Assembly: GCF_900109465.1 (NCBI RefSeq)
Contig: NZ_FOAZ01000013.1
Location: forward strand, 41,592 to 105,591
Direction: 5' to 3'
DNA: 64,000 nt
DNA from: Streptacidiphilus jiangxiensis
Lineage (GTDB): Bacteria; Actinomycetota; Actinomycetes; Streptomycetales; Streptomycetaceae
Below, piece after piece: positions 35,441-43,246 of the stretch. The notes beneath the pieces were generated by a model. The model was not told where the DNA came from and made no database searches. It was given only the letters and a program-made list of their open reading frames with translations. The position numbers were made by a program, and so were the translations under genes. Each line of letters opens with the position of its first letter. Within the stretch, counting starts at the first letter, position 1.

Positions 35441-36517
35441 TCAGGCGATGTCGATCACGGTGCGCAGGGCCTCACCGGTGTGCATCTGCCGCACGGCCTC
35501 GTTGATCTCCGTCAGCGGCACGTGGTGCGTGATCATCGACTCCAGGTCGATCCGCCCGGCCCGCCACAGGGCGAAGATCGTGTCGTAGGTGCGCCGGATG
35601 TCGTCGCCGCCGTAGAAGGACGGCAGCACCGCCTTCTCGGTCATGACCAGCTCGCCCATGCTCAGGTCGGTCAGGTCGCTGCGGGAGCCCGCGCCGACGA
35701 GGCAGACGGTGCCGCCCAGCCGCACCGCGTCGTAGGCGGCGCGCAGCGTGCCGGGCTTGCCGACGGCCTCGAAGGCGTAGTCGACGCCGAAGCCGCCGGT
35801 GACGCGCTTGACGGTCTCGGCCAGTTCTTCCGGCGCGATCGCCTCGGTGGCGCCGAACTTGAGCGCCCACGCGCGGCGGTTCGGCGTCGGGTCCACGGCG
35901 ATGATCTGCGCCGCGCCCGCAACCTTGGCACCTTGCAGGATGCTGATGCCCACCCCGCCCAGGCCGATGACCACGACCGAGGACCCCGGCTTCACCTTGG
36001 CGGTGTTGAGCGCCGCGCCGATCCCGGTGGTGACGCCGCAACCGACCAGAGCGGCGATGTCGTAGGGGACGTCGTCCGGGATCGGGATGGCCGCGTAGGC
36101 GGCGATGACGACCTCCTCGGCGAAGGTGCCCGCGCCGAGCATGCCGGGAACGATCGTCTCGCCGTCCTTGAAGTTGGGGTTGGCCAGGTTGCCGTAGCCG
36201 CTGCGGCACAGGTGGCCGTCGCCCGCCTTGCACGAGGGGCAGGCGTCGCACGGCGGCATCCAGCAGACGATGACGCGGTCGCCCGGCTTCACGTGGGTGA
36301 CGCCCTCGCCGACCTCGACGACCTCGCCCGCACCCTCGTGGCCGGGGACGAACGGCGCGGGGTGCATGAGCACACCGCTCATTGCGGACAGGTCGGAGTG
36401 ACACAGCCCGGCCTTGTGCATCCTGACCCGGACCCGGCCGGGGCCGAAGGACACGGTCTCGACCTCGCGGACGTCCAGCGCCTCGTCCCCGGTCTTGTGC
36501 AGCACTGCTGCGCGCAT
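35441..36517 (-). CDS. Zinc-dependent alcohol dehydrogenase (class III/AdhC-like MDR)
   Basis: The protein has 358 aa. Catalytic zinc ligands are Cys38 in AGLCHSDLSA and His in PFVPGHEGAGEV; the four structural-zinc cysteines are in CDACPSCKAGDGHLC. The Rossmann motif GLGGVGISILQGAKV with the acidic IIAVDP end indicates NAD. The closest families are the NDMA- or mycothiol-linked alcohol dehydrogenases of actinobacteria. In this operon it would oxidise the fatty alcohol released by the sulfatases to an aldehyde. It lies 28 bp after the aldehyde dehydrogenase. Confidence 0.92.
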   Translation of the reverse strand: MRAAVLHKTGDEALDVREVETVSFGPGRVRVRMHKAGLCHSDLSAMSGVLMHPAPFVPGHEGAGEVVEVGEGVTHVKPGDRVIVCWMPPCDACPSCKAGDGHLCRSGYGNLANPNFKDGETIVPGMLGAGTFAEEVVIAAYAAIPIPDDVPYDIAALVGCGVTTGIGAALNTAKVKPGSSVVVIGLGGVGISILQGAKVAGAAQIIAVDPTPNRRAWALKFGATEAIAPEELAETVKRVTGGFGVDYAFEAVGKPGTLRAAYDAVRLGGTVCLVGAGSRSDLTDLSMGELVMTEKAVLPSFYGGDDIRRTYDTIFALWRAGRIDLESMITHHVPLTEINEAVRQMHTGEALRTVIDIA

Positions 36518-36545
36518 GCTCAGTTCTCCTTCGTTGACGGTGGGG

Positions 36546-38006
36546 TCAGGCCTGGGCCGGAGCGGGCAGGTTGACGGTCTGGTACTCGAAGTACGCGGCC
36601 AGGCCCTCGGGGCCGAACTCGCGGCCGATGCCGGAGTGCTTGTAGCCGCCGAAGGGCGCGGCCAGGTCCAGCCGGAAGCCGTTGACGGTGATGGTGCCGG
36701 TGCGCACGCGGCGGGCCACGGCCGCCGCGCGCTCGGCGTCGGCGGAGAAGACGGCGCCCGACAGGCCGAAGTCGGAGTCGTTGGCGATCGCGACCGCCTC
36801 GTCCTCCGTGCCGTAGCGGATCAGGCAGACGACCGGGCCGAAGATCTCCTCGCGGGCGATCCGCATGTCGTTGGTGACGTCGCCGAACAGAGTCGGCTCG
36901 ACGTACCAGCCGGTGGTCAGCCCCTCCGGGACTCCGCCGCCGGTGAGGAGCTTGGCGCCCTCCTCCTGGCCGATGCGGATGTAGTCCAGATTGCGCTGCT
37001 GCTGACGCCTGGTCACCATCGGCCCGACCACCGTCGCCGGGTCGGCCGGGTTGCCGACCGAGAGCGCGCCGAAGGCGGCGGCCAGCGCGCCGGCGACCTC
37101 GTCGTAACGCGAGTCCGGCACCAGCACGCGGGTGAGCGCGACGCAGGCCTGACCGCTGTTGGCCGCGCAGGTGCCGCCGACGACGGCGGGCAGCGCGACG
37201 GACAGGTCGGCGTCCTCCAGCAGGATCGCGGCGGACTTGCCGCCCAGCTCCAGCGAGACCCGGGTGAGGTTCTGCGCGGCGCCCGCCATGATCGCCTTGC
37301 CCGCGCCCACCGAGCCGGTGAACGCGACCTTGTCGATGCCGGGGTGCGCCACCAGGTACGCGCCGGTCTCCCGGTCGGCGGGCAGCACGCTCAGCACGCC
37401 CTCCGGCAGCCCGGCCTCCGCGCACAGCTCCGCCAGCCAGAGCGCGTCGAGCGGGGTCTCCGGGGACGGCTTGAGGATGACGGTGCAGCCGGCCAGCAGC
37501 GCCGGGGCCAGCTTGCCCGCGATGGTCAGCTGCGGGACGTTCCACGGCGTGATCGCGGCCACCACCCCGACCGGCTCGCGCCGCACCAGCACCGGCCCGC
37601 CAGTGCCCTGACGCTCCGACTCCTGCGTGAACCGCTCGGCGGCGGCGAGCGCCACCGCGAAGACCCCGACGGCGGACAGCGCCTGGCCGCGCACGGAGAA
37701 CAGCATCGGTGAGCCGTTCTGCAGCGTCACCAGTTCCGCCAGCTCCTGGTGCCGGGCGGCGAGGGCGTCCTTGATCCGGGTGACGACCGCGATCCGCTCG
37801 GCCATGGGCAGGCGCGGCCACGGGCCGTGGTCGAAGGCCTCGCGGGCGGCGGCCACGGCGCGGTCGACGTCGGCGGGCGCGGCGTGCGGGACGCGTCCGA
37901 CGACCTGCTCGGTGACCGGCGAGACCACCTCGATGGTGTCGGTGCCGGCGGGCTCGACCCACCGGCCGCCGACGAACAACTGCGTGTACTCGACGATGTC
38001 GGTCAT
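36546..38006 (-). CDS. NAD-dependent aldehyde dehydrogenase
   Basis: The protein has 486 aa from the ATG at 38006 (GGAGACAG upstream). The ALDH hallmarks are PWNVPQLTIAGKLAPAL, FTGSVGAGKAIM, the general-base Glu in SLELGGKS near residue 255 and the nucleophile in NSGQACVALTR near residue 288, then EEIFGPVVC. It should convert a fatty aldehyde to the acid. It sits 11 bp after the ligase-sulfatase fusion gene and just before the alcohol dehydrogenase, so its substrate and product link the two. Confidence 0.93.
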   Translation of the reverse strand: MTDIVEYTQLFVGGRWVEPAGTDTIEVVSPVTEQVVGRVPHAAPADVDRAVAAAREAFDHGPWPRLPMAERIAVVTRIKDALAARHQELAELVTLQNGSPMLFSVRGQALSAVGVFAVALAAAERFTQESERQGTGGPVLVRREPVGVVAAITPWNVPQLTIAGKLAPALLAGCTVILKPSPETPLDALWLAELCAEAGLPEGVLSVLPADRETGAYLVAHPGIDKVAFTGSVGAGKAIMAGAAQNLTRVSLELGGKSAAILLEDADLSVALPAVVGGTCAANSGQACVALTRVLVPDSRYDEVAGALAAAFGALSVGNPADPATVVGPMVTRRQQQRNLDYIRIGQEEGAKLLTGGGVPEGLTTGWYVEPTLFGDVTNDMRIAREEIFGPVVCLIRYGTEDEAVAIANDSDFGLSGAVFSADAERAAAVARRVRTGTITVNGFRLDLAAPFGGYKHSGIGREFGPEGLAAYFEYQTVNLPAPAQA

Positions 38007-38017
38007 GTGCTGTCTCC

Positions 38018-41000
38018 TCACGGGAGCGCGATGGGGAAGTTGCGGGCCGGCTCGTCCAGCAGGCCGTAGAAGGTGGCGAGCACCGTGGCGTCGCCGTCCA
38101 GCACGATCGCGCCCGCGCCGATGCCGTCGGCGAAGGTCGTGCGCTTGGCCAGGATCCGGTCGAGCGTGGCGCGCTCCAGGCGAACCGTCAGCTGCGGCGC
38201 CTCGCCCCCGGGCGCGTCGCCGCGCATGGGGGTCAGCACGCCGTTGCCGACCAGCAGTGTCCACACCTCGTCGGTGTCACCGAACTCCCAGCGCAGCAGC
38301 AGCCGGTGGGCGGCGGCGCGGGGGCCGTTCAGCCGGACGGCCATGGACTGGAAGATCTGGCCGGTGCCCAGGGCCGCGATGAGGTCCAGGCTCTCGCTGT
38401 GGTTCTGGGTGTCGGCCGCGCGCTGCGAGGCGGAGAGCTCCTGGGCGCCGCTCAGGTAGAAGTTGCGCCAGGTGGCGTTCTCCTGGGCGAAGCCGAGGCG
38501 GGTGTAGGTCTCGATCTGGAGCGCGCGGGCGGCGGCGTGGTCGGGCTCGGCGAAGAGCACGTGGTTGACCACCTCGGCAACCCAGCGCAGGTCGCCCTCC
38601 TCGAAGGACGCGCGGGCCTTGGCGACCACCGCGTCCGCGCCGCCCATGAAGGCCACGTAGCGCTTGGCCTGCTCGACGGGCGGGTGCTGCCACAGGTGGG
38701 ACGGATTGGCGTCGAACCAGCCCATGTAGCGCTGGTAGACGGCCTTGACGTTGTGGCTGATGGAGCCGTAGTAGCCGCGCACGTTCCAGGAACGGCCCAG
38801 CTCGCCCGGGAACTCCGCCAGTTCCTCGGCGATCTCGGCGCCGGTCAGGCCGCTGTTCATCAGCCGGACCGTCTGGTCGTGGAGGTAGGCGTAGGCGTCG
38901 CGCTGCTGGGTGAGCATGGTGACGACCTGCTCGCGTCCCCAGGTCGGCCAGGTGTGCGAGCCGATCAGGATGTCCGCGTCCTGGAAGAGCAGGATGCACT
39001 CGGTGATGTACTCCGCCCACGCCCGCGCGTCCCGGACCAGCGCGCCGCGCAGGGTGAGCACGTTGTGCAGGGTGTGGTTGACCATCTCGGCGATGAGCAG
39101 GACCTTGTGGTCCGGCAGGTAGAAGTTCATCTCCGAGGGCGCCTCGGTGTCCGGCGCCATCTGGAAGACGATCCGGACCCCGCCGAAGCTGAGTTCGGTG
39201 CCCGTCTCCTCGACCGTGACGGTGGGCGGGACCAGGCCGATGGTGCCGCTGGAGACCCATTGGGCGATGCCCATGCCCACCGATCCGTCGGCGGCGGCCG
39301 GGAGCAACTTGCCGTACTGGTACACCGCGCGGCGCCGCATGGCCGGGCCGGCGAAGATGTTCTCGCTGACCGCGTGCTCCATGAAGCCCGAGGGCGCCAC
39401 GATCGCGACCTCGCCGGCGTCCACGGCCTCCTGCGTGGTCACGCCGAGGACGCCGCCGAAGTGGTCGCCGTGGCTGTGGCTGTACAGGACGGCCCTGACC
39501 GGGCGGTCGCCGCGGTTGCGGCGATACAGCTCCATACCGGCGGCGGCGCACTCCTTGGAGACCAGCGGGTCGATGACGACGATGCCGCTGTCGCCCTCGA
39601 CGATCGTCATGTTGGAGACGTCCAGGCCGCGCAGCTGGTAGACGCCTTCGCAGACCTCGAACAGGCCCTGGGCGGTGTTGAGTCCGGCCTGCCGCCACAG
39701 GCTCGGGTGCACGGTCTCCGGGCACTCCTGCGCGGTGAGGAAGCTCCAGCGGTCGTTGTCCCAGACGACCCGGCCCTCGGCGTCACGGATGACGCAGGGG
39801 TCCAGCTTGTCGACCAGGCCGCGGAAGGCGTTCTCGCGGTCGGTCGGGTCCGCGAAGTCCAGTGCGGTTCCGGCGCTTCCGGGGGTTCCGGCGGTGACGG
39901 CGGCGAGCCGCTTGCGCAGTTCGGTCTTGAGGATCTTTCCGGTGGGCGTCAGCGGCAGGGCTGGCACCACGTGCAGCTCACGGACCTTCTGGTAGGGCGC
40001 GACCTGCGCGGCGACATGCGCCATCACCTCGTCCAGGAACGCCTGTCCGCGCTCCGCCTCGGCCGCGGCGTTCGGGCGCAGCACGACGAAGCCCACCGGG
40101 ATCTCGCCGACCTCGGGCGCCTTCCGGCCGACCACCGACGCCTGGGCGACGGCGGGGTGGGAGCACAGCAGCTCCTCCAGCGGCTGGGGATAGACGTTGT
40201 AGCCCTTGTAGATCAGCATGTCCTTCGCTCTTCCCACCAGGAAGAGAAAGCCGTTCTCGTCGAAGTGGCCGAGGTCGCCGGTGCGCAGCCAGCCGTCGAC
40301 GAACTGAGCGGCCGTCAACTCCGGCTCGTCCTGGTAGCCGTCGGTGATCTGCGGGCCGCGGGCCCAGATCTCGCCGGTGGCGCCCTGCGGCAGCACCGTC
40401 TCGCCGTCCTCGGCGCGCAGCTGGAGCTCGGTGCCGGGGATCACGGTGCCGACGCTGCCGAGCGGGGGCTCGATGGGGGCGCCGGGGAAGGTGGTGGTCA
40501 GGCCCATGGTGGCCTCGCTCAGGCCGTAGCCCTCGACGATGCTCGCGCCGGGCATGGCGGCGCGCAGCTGGGTCAGCGCGGTGGTGTCGATCGGCGCCGC
40601 GCCGGAGGTGACCAGGCGCACCGAGGACAGGTCGCGCTTGCCCAGCTCCGGGCTGCGCAGCATCGCGTAGAACATGGCGGGCGAACCGGCCATGTTGGTG
40701 ACGCCGTAGCGCTCGATGTCGACGATGAACTGGTCGGCGTCGAAGCGGCCGCCGGTGATCACCGCCGTCCCGCCGAGCAGGGTGTTGATGTTGTGGCCCA
40801 CCAGGCCCAGGCCGTGGAAGAGCGGTGCGATGGCGATGGTGACGCCCTCGCCGGGGAGCATCGCCTGCGGCGCCGCGTCCGCCGACCGGGTCACGCGGAG
40901 ACCACCCTGCTCGTCGAGGCCCGCCACCGAGCCGGAGCGCCCGCAGCCCGACTGGACGACGTTCGCGACGAGGTTGCGGTGCAGCACGCGCACGGCCTTG

Positions 41001-41587
41001 GACCTGCCGGTCGTCCCGCCGGTCAGCTGCAGGTGGGCCACCAGGTCCGGATCGACCCGGTAGCCGTGCAGCGGGTCGGCGGCCAGCAGGTCCGTGAGCG
41101 GGACGGACCCGGCGAGCGGGACCGCGCCCTCGGGTGCGGGGCCGGCGGCGGTGCCCGGCACGTGCACGACCAGCTGCAGGTCCGGGCCGGCGGCCTCGAC
41201 CAGTCCGGCCCAGTTGGCCGGGTGCGTGAAGACGGCCTTGGCGCCGCAGTCGCGCAGCTGCGCGCGGAGGGCGCCGACGGGCTGCGCCGGATTCAGCGGC
41301 GCGACGGGCAGGCCCGCGCAGAGCGCGCCGTAGTAGGCGACGAGGTACCAGTAGGTGTTGGGCATGTGCAGCGCGACGGGGTCGCCCGGACGCAGCCCGC
41401 GGGCTCGCAGGCCGCCGGCCACCCGCAGGGCCGCGTCGTGCAGCTCGGCGAAGGTCATCGACTCGTCGCCGTCGAGGAGGGCGACCCGGTCCGGATAGGC
41501 GCGAGCGGCACCGGCGAGGAGAGCGTCGGCACCGACTCTCGGGATGTCCGGCGACGGCGGCGAGGTCTGGGGCCGGGTGGACGCCAC
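38018..41587 (-). CDS. Fusion protein: acyl-CoA synthetase (N-terminal) plus alkylsulfatase-like metallo-beta-lactamase (C-terminal)
   Basis: The protein has 1189 aa in one open frame from a GTG at 41587 with AGGAG upstream. Residues 1-560 are a complete ANL ligase: P-loop LTGGTTGRSKAV (189-200), EGYGLSEATMG (352-362), GWLRTGDLG, GRAKDMLIYKGYN (452-464), catalytic Lys in PTGKILKTEL (548-557). After a linker of about 25 Gly/Ala/Thr-rich residues, residues 590-1189 are a complete SdsA/YjcS-type alkylsulfatase: SHSHGDHFGG (703-712), DTEAPSEM, AEMVNHTLHN, RGALVRDARAW and GSHTWPTWG. Both halves keep their catalytic residues. It heads the ligase-ALDH-ADH operon under operator F, after an untranslated leader of about 137 bases. 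The two halves would do the first and last steps of alkyl sulfate to acyl-CoA conversion. Confidence 0.9.
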   Translation of the reverse strand: MASTRPQTSPPSPDIPRVGADALLAGAARAYPDRVALLDGDESMTFAELHDAALRVAGGLRARGLRPGDPVALHMPNTYWYLVAYYGALCAGLPVAPLNPAQPVGALRAQLRDCGAKAVFTHPANWAGLVEAAGPDLQLVVHVPGTAAGPAPEGAVPLAGSVPLTDLLAADPLHGYRVDPDLVAHLQLTGGTTGRSKAVRVLHRNLVANVVQSGCGRSGSVAGLDEQGGLRVTRSADAAPQAMLPGEGVTIAIAPLFHGLGLVGHNINTLLGGTAVITGGRFDADQFIVDIERYGVTNMAGSPAMFYAMLRSPELGKRDLSSVRLVTSGAAPIDTTALTQLRAAMPGASIVEGYGLSEATMGLTTTFPGAPIEPPLGSVGTVIPGTELQLRAEDGETVLPQGATGEIWARGPQITDGYQDEPELTAAQFVDGWLRTGDLGHFDENGFLFLVGRAKDMLIYKGYNVYPQPLEELLCSHPAVAQASVVGRKAPEVGEIPVGFVVLRPNAAAEAERGQAFLDEVMAHVAAQVAPYQKVRELHVVPALPLTPTGKILKTELRKRLAAVTAGTPGSAGTALDFADPTDRENAFRGLVDKLDPCVIRDAEGRVVWDNDRWSFLTAQECPETVHPSLWRQAGLNTAQGLFEVCEGVYQLRGLDVSNMTIVEGDSGIVVIDPLVSKECAAAGMELYRRNRGDRPVRAVLYSHSHGDHFGGVLGVTTQEAVDAGEVAIVAPSGFMEHAVSENIFAGPAMRRRAVYQYGKLLPAAADGSVGMGIAQWVSSGTIGLVPPTVTVEETGTELSFGGVRIVFQMAPDTEAPSEMNFYLPDHKVLLIAEMVNHTLHNVLTLRGALVRDARAWAEYITECILLFQDADILIGSHTWPTWGREQVVTMLTQQRDAYAYLHDQTVRLMNSGLTGAEIAEELAEFPGELGRSWNVRGYYGSISHNVKAVYQRYMGWFDANPSHLWQHPPVEQAKRYVAFMGGADAVVAKARASFEEGDLRWVAEVVNHVLFAEPDHAAARALQIETYTRLGFAQENATWRNFYLSGAQELSASQRAADTQNHSESLDLIAALGTGQIFQSMAVRLNGPRAAAHRLLLRWEFGDTDEVWTLLVGNGVLTPMRGDAPGGEAPQLTVRLERATLDRILAKRTTFADGIGAGAIVLDGDATVLATFYGLLDEPARNFPIALP

Positions 41588-41730
41588 GAGCACTCCTGAA
41601 GTAGTTCGAAGTGAATGATTGCTGTCCCTCGCAACGATCACGACGCACGGTCGATCGTGGCTTCGACAGCCGCCTGCGCCGGTGCTTCTTCGAGGAAGAG
41701 CATGCTTCGGCAGTGAAGCGGGCAGCTGCA

Positions 41731-41759
41731 AAGTTAATTCAGACTAACGCCGATGTCCA
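41731..41759 (-). promoter_or_regulatory. Regulon operator F with leftward promoter TGGACA-N17-TAACTT
   Basis: On the minus strand TGGACA (41759-41754), 17 bases and TAACTT (41736-41731). Operator AGTTAATTCAGACTAAC lies at 41732-41748. It is identical in design to the copies at 8836 and 23904. A half-like copy, AGTGAAGC, occurs at 41712-41719, and a degenerate one, AGTGAATGATTGCTGTC, in the leader at 41610-41626. Confidence 0.72.
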
Positions 41760-41809
41760 TACCTCAGCGGCGGCCCGGCCGACCCGACCCAGAGCGTGCG
41801 AAGACAAAG

Positions 41810-41843
41810 GAACGCCGGGACCGCAGCTGCGGTCCCGGCGTTC
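41810..41843. terminator. Terminator of the tandem-TetR gene (perfect 17-bp arms)
   Basis: Bases 41810-41826 and 41827-41843 are exact reverse complements. The palindrome lies just after the TetR gene's stop (41866) and before operator F, so it insulates the fusion operon from the regulator gene. Confidence 0.88.
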
Positions 41844-41865
41844 TGGGCGATCGGTGGGCGTCGGG

Positions 41866-43032
41866 CTATCGGGCCAGGAGCAGAGCCGTCCCGATCTCGA
41901 ACAGGCGGTCGTCGAGGTCCGGGCGGCTGCGCAGCCGCCCGGTCCGGGCGGCGCTGTCCACCACGGAGAGCACGGCGAGGACGACGATCTTCGCTTCGGT
42001 CGCATCGAGACCAGGCGCAGCCTGGTCCAGGACCTTGACCCAGAGCTCGACGTACTCCCGCTGAACCTGAAGGCTGCGCTTGCGCTGCTCCTCGGGGAGC
42101 TGGTCCAGTTCACTGAGCAGCAGGCCGAGCAGGTGGCCGTTCTCCAACGCGAAGTCGATGTGGGCATGGAGCAGCAGGTCCAGCGTCTGTCGCGGATCGC
42201 CCCCACGCGCCAGAGCCTGGGCGGTCCCGGCGGCCCGCCGTTCACCGCCGCGGACGACCCCGGCGACCAGGAGGTCCGTCTTGCTGGGGAAGTGCTTGTA
42301 GACGTTCGGCCCGGACGTGCCGACGGCCTCGCCGATGTCGTCCGTGCTGACGGACTGGAAGCCACGCTCGTCGAAGAGCCGGATCGCCTCGGTGAGCATC
42401 TGCTCCCGACGGGACAGCGCGAAGGGCTGCGCGAGCTGAGCCGGGTCCGGTACCGCCTCGGTCGGCTCGGAGGGAGCGGCCGTGCCGAGCTCGCAGCGGA
42501 CGACCGTCGAGGTGAGCCGGGTCAGCAAGGCCTCGAGTCGGCGACGCGGGAGGCTGTACCGATGGCCGGCCAGGCTGGCCAGGACCCCCAGCAGCGACCA
42601 GGCGAGCAGCGTGCTGTCCGCCTCCGGGAGATCCGGCCGCTCGGCGCGGATCAGCGCGGCGTAGCGGCCGGCGATCCCGCTCAGGTGGTGGCGCAGCTCC
42701 TCCCGCTCCGCCTCGGGCAGGTGGCGGGCCTCGCGGCGCCACAGGGTCGCCAGCCCCCGCTGGTCGGCGACGAGGGCGATCGCCGCGCGGAGCAGTTCGT
42801 CGAGGCTCTCGGCCTCGCGCCCGATCCTGTCCATGACCTCGAGGCCGTCGCTGACGACGTAGCCGAGCAGCGCCTGCTTGTTCTTGAAGTGCCGGTAGAG
42901 CGCGGGCGCGGTGATGCCGACGGCCTCGGCCACGTCGGCGACCGAGACGTTGCGGAAGCCACGCTCGCGGAAGAGGTCGGCCGCGGCCGCGGCGATGCGC
43001 TGCTTGCGGTCAGGAGGCCTGCGGACTGCCAC
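41866..43032 (-). CDS. TetR-family regulator with two DNA-binding domains in tandem
   Basis: The protein has 388 aa from a GTG at 43032 (GGGAG upstream), twice the usual TetR length. The first TetR unit starts RKQRIAAAAADLFRERGF with recognition helix ITAPALYRHFKNKQALLGYV near residues 40-60; the second starts REQMLTEAIRLFDERGF with SGPNVYKHFPSKTDLLVAGV near residues 240-260. Each is followed by its own helical ligand/dimer region. It lies between the fusion operon and the MFS gene, all leftward, and is the best local candidate for the protein that binds the AGTKAAKY-N5-TAAC operators. A weak copy at 43230-43246 lies about 200 bp upstream of its start. Confidence 0.9.
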   Translation of the reverse strand: MAVRRPPDRKQRIAAAAADLFRERGFRNVSVADVAEAVGITAPALYRHFKNKQALLGYVVSDGLEVMDRIGREAESLDELLRAAIALVADQRGLATLWRREARHLPEAEREELRHHLSGIAGRYAALIRAERPDLPEADSTLLAWSLLGVLASLAGHRYSLPRRRLEALLTRLTSTVVRCELGTAAPSEPTEAVPDPAQLAQPFALSRREQMLTEAIRLFDERGFQSVSTDDIGEAVGTSGPNVYKHFPSKTDLLVAGVVRGGERRAAGTAQALARGGDPRQTLDLLLHAHIDFALENGHLLGLLLSELDQLPEEQRKRSLQVQREYVELWVKVLDQAAPGLDATEAKIVVLAVLSVVDSAARTGRLRSRPDLDDRLFEIGTALLLAR

Positions 43033-43229
43033 GCGTGTGTTCTCCCTGCTCGCCGGTCGACTTCCGCCCAATCCTAGTCATCCGGGCCTCACCCGGGATG
43101 AACTCGGCCCATGGCCCGGCAGGGCAGTCACTCACCCCGGCAGGACAGGCGGCGGTAGTCGGATTTCACTTGGGGGCGATGGCGCGGCTCAGGCCACGAA
43201 ACCCTCACAGATCCCGGCGCCGGCCCTCA

Positions 43230-43246
43230 GGTGAATCCGCAATAAC
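43230..43246. promoter_or_regulatory. Candidate regulon operator I (weaker match)
   Basis: GGTGAATCCGCAATAAC matches the pattern except at the first base. It lies between the MFS gene's end and the tandem-TetR gene, about 200 bp before the latter's start, without a good -35/-10 pair in register. Autoregulation is possible but unproven. Confidence 0.35.

Noticed and set aside
36546..38264. Longer start for the aldehyde dehydrogenase (572 aa)
   Set aside because: The extension overlaps the end of the fusion gene, is Arg/Gly-rich and has no homology pattern; ATG 38006 has a ribosome site.
38306..41599. Plus-strand open frame of 1097 codons opposite the ligase-sulfatase fusion
   Set aside because: The opposite strand encodes two complete enzyme domains with catalytic motifs; the antisense frame is low-complexity Val/Gly/Arg/Asp-rich sequence with no start signal.
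41610..41626. AGTGAATGATTGCTGTC as a further regulon operator
   Set aside because: The TAAC half is TGTC and no promoter boxes are in register; it lies in the leader of the fusion gene and may be a decayed copy.
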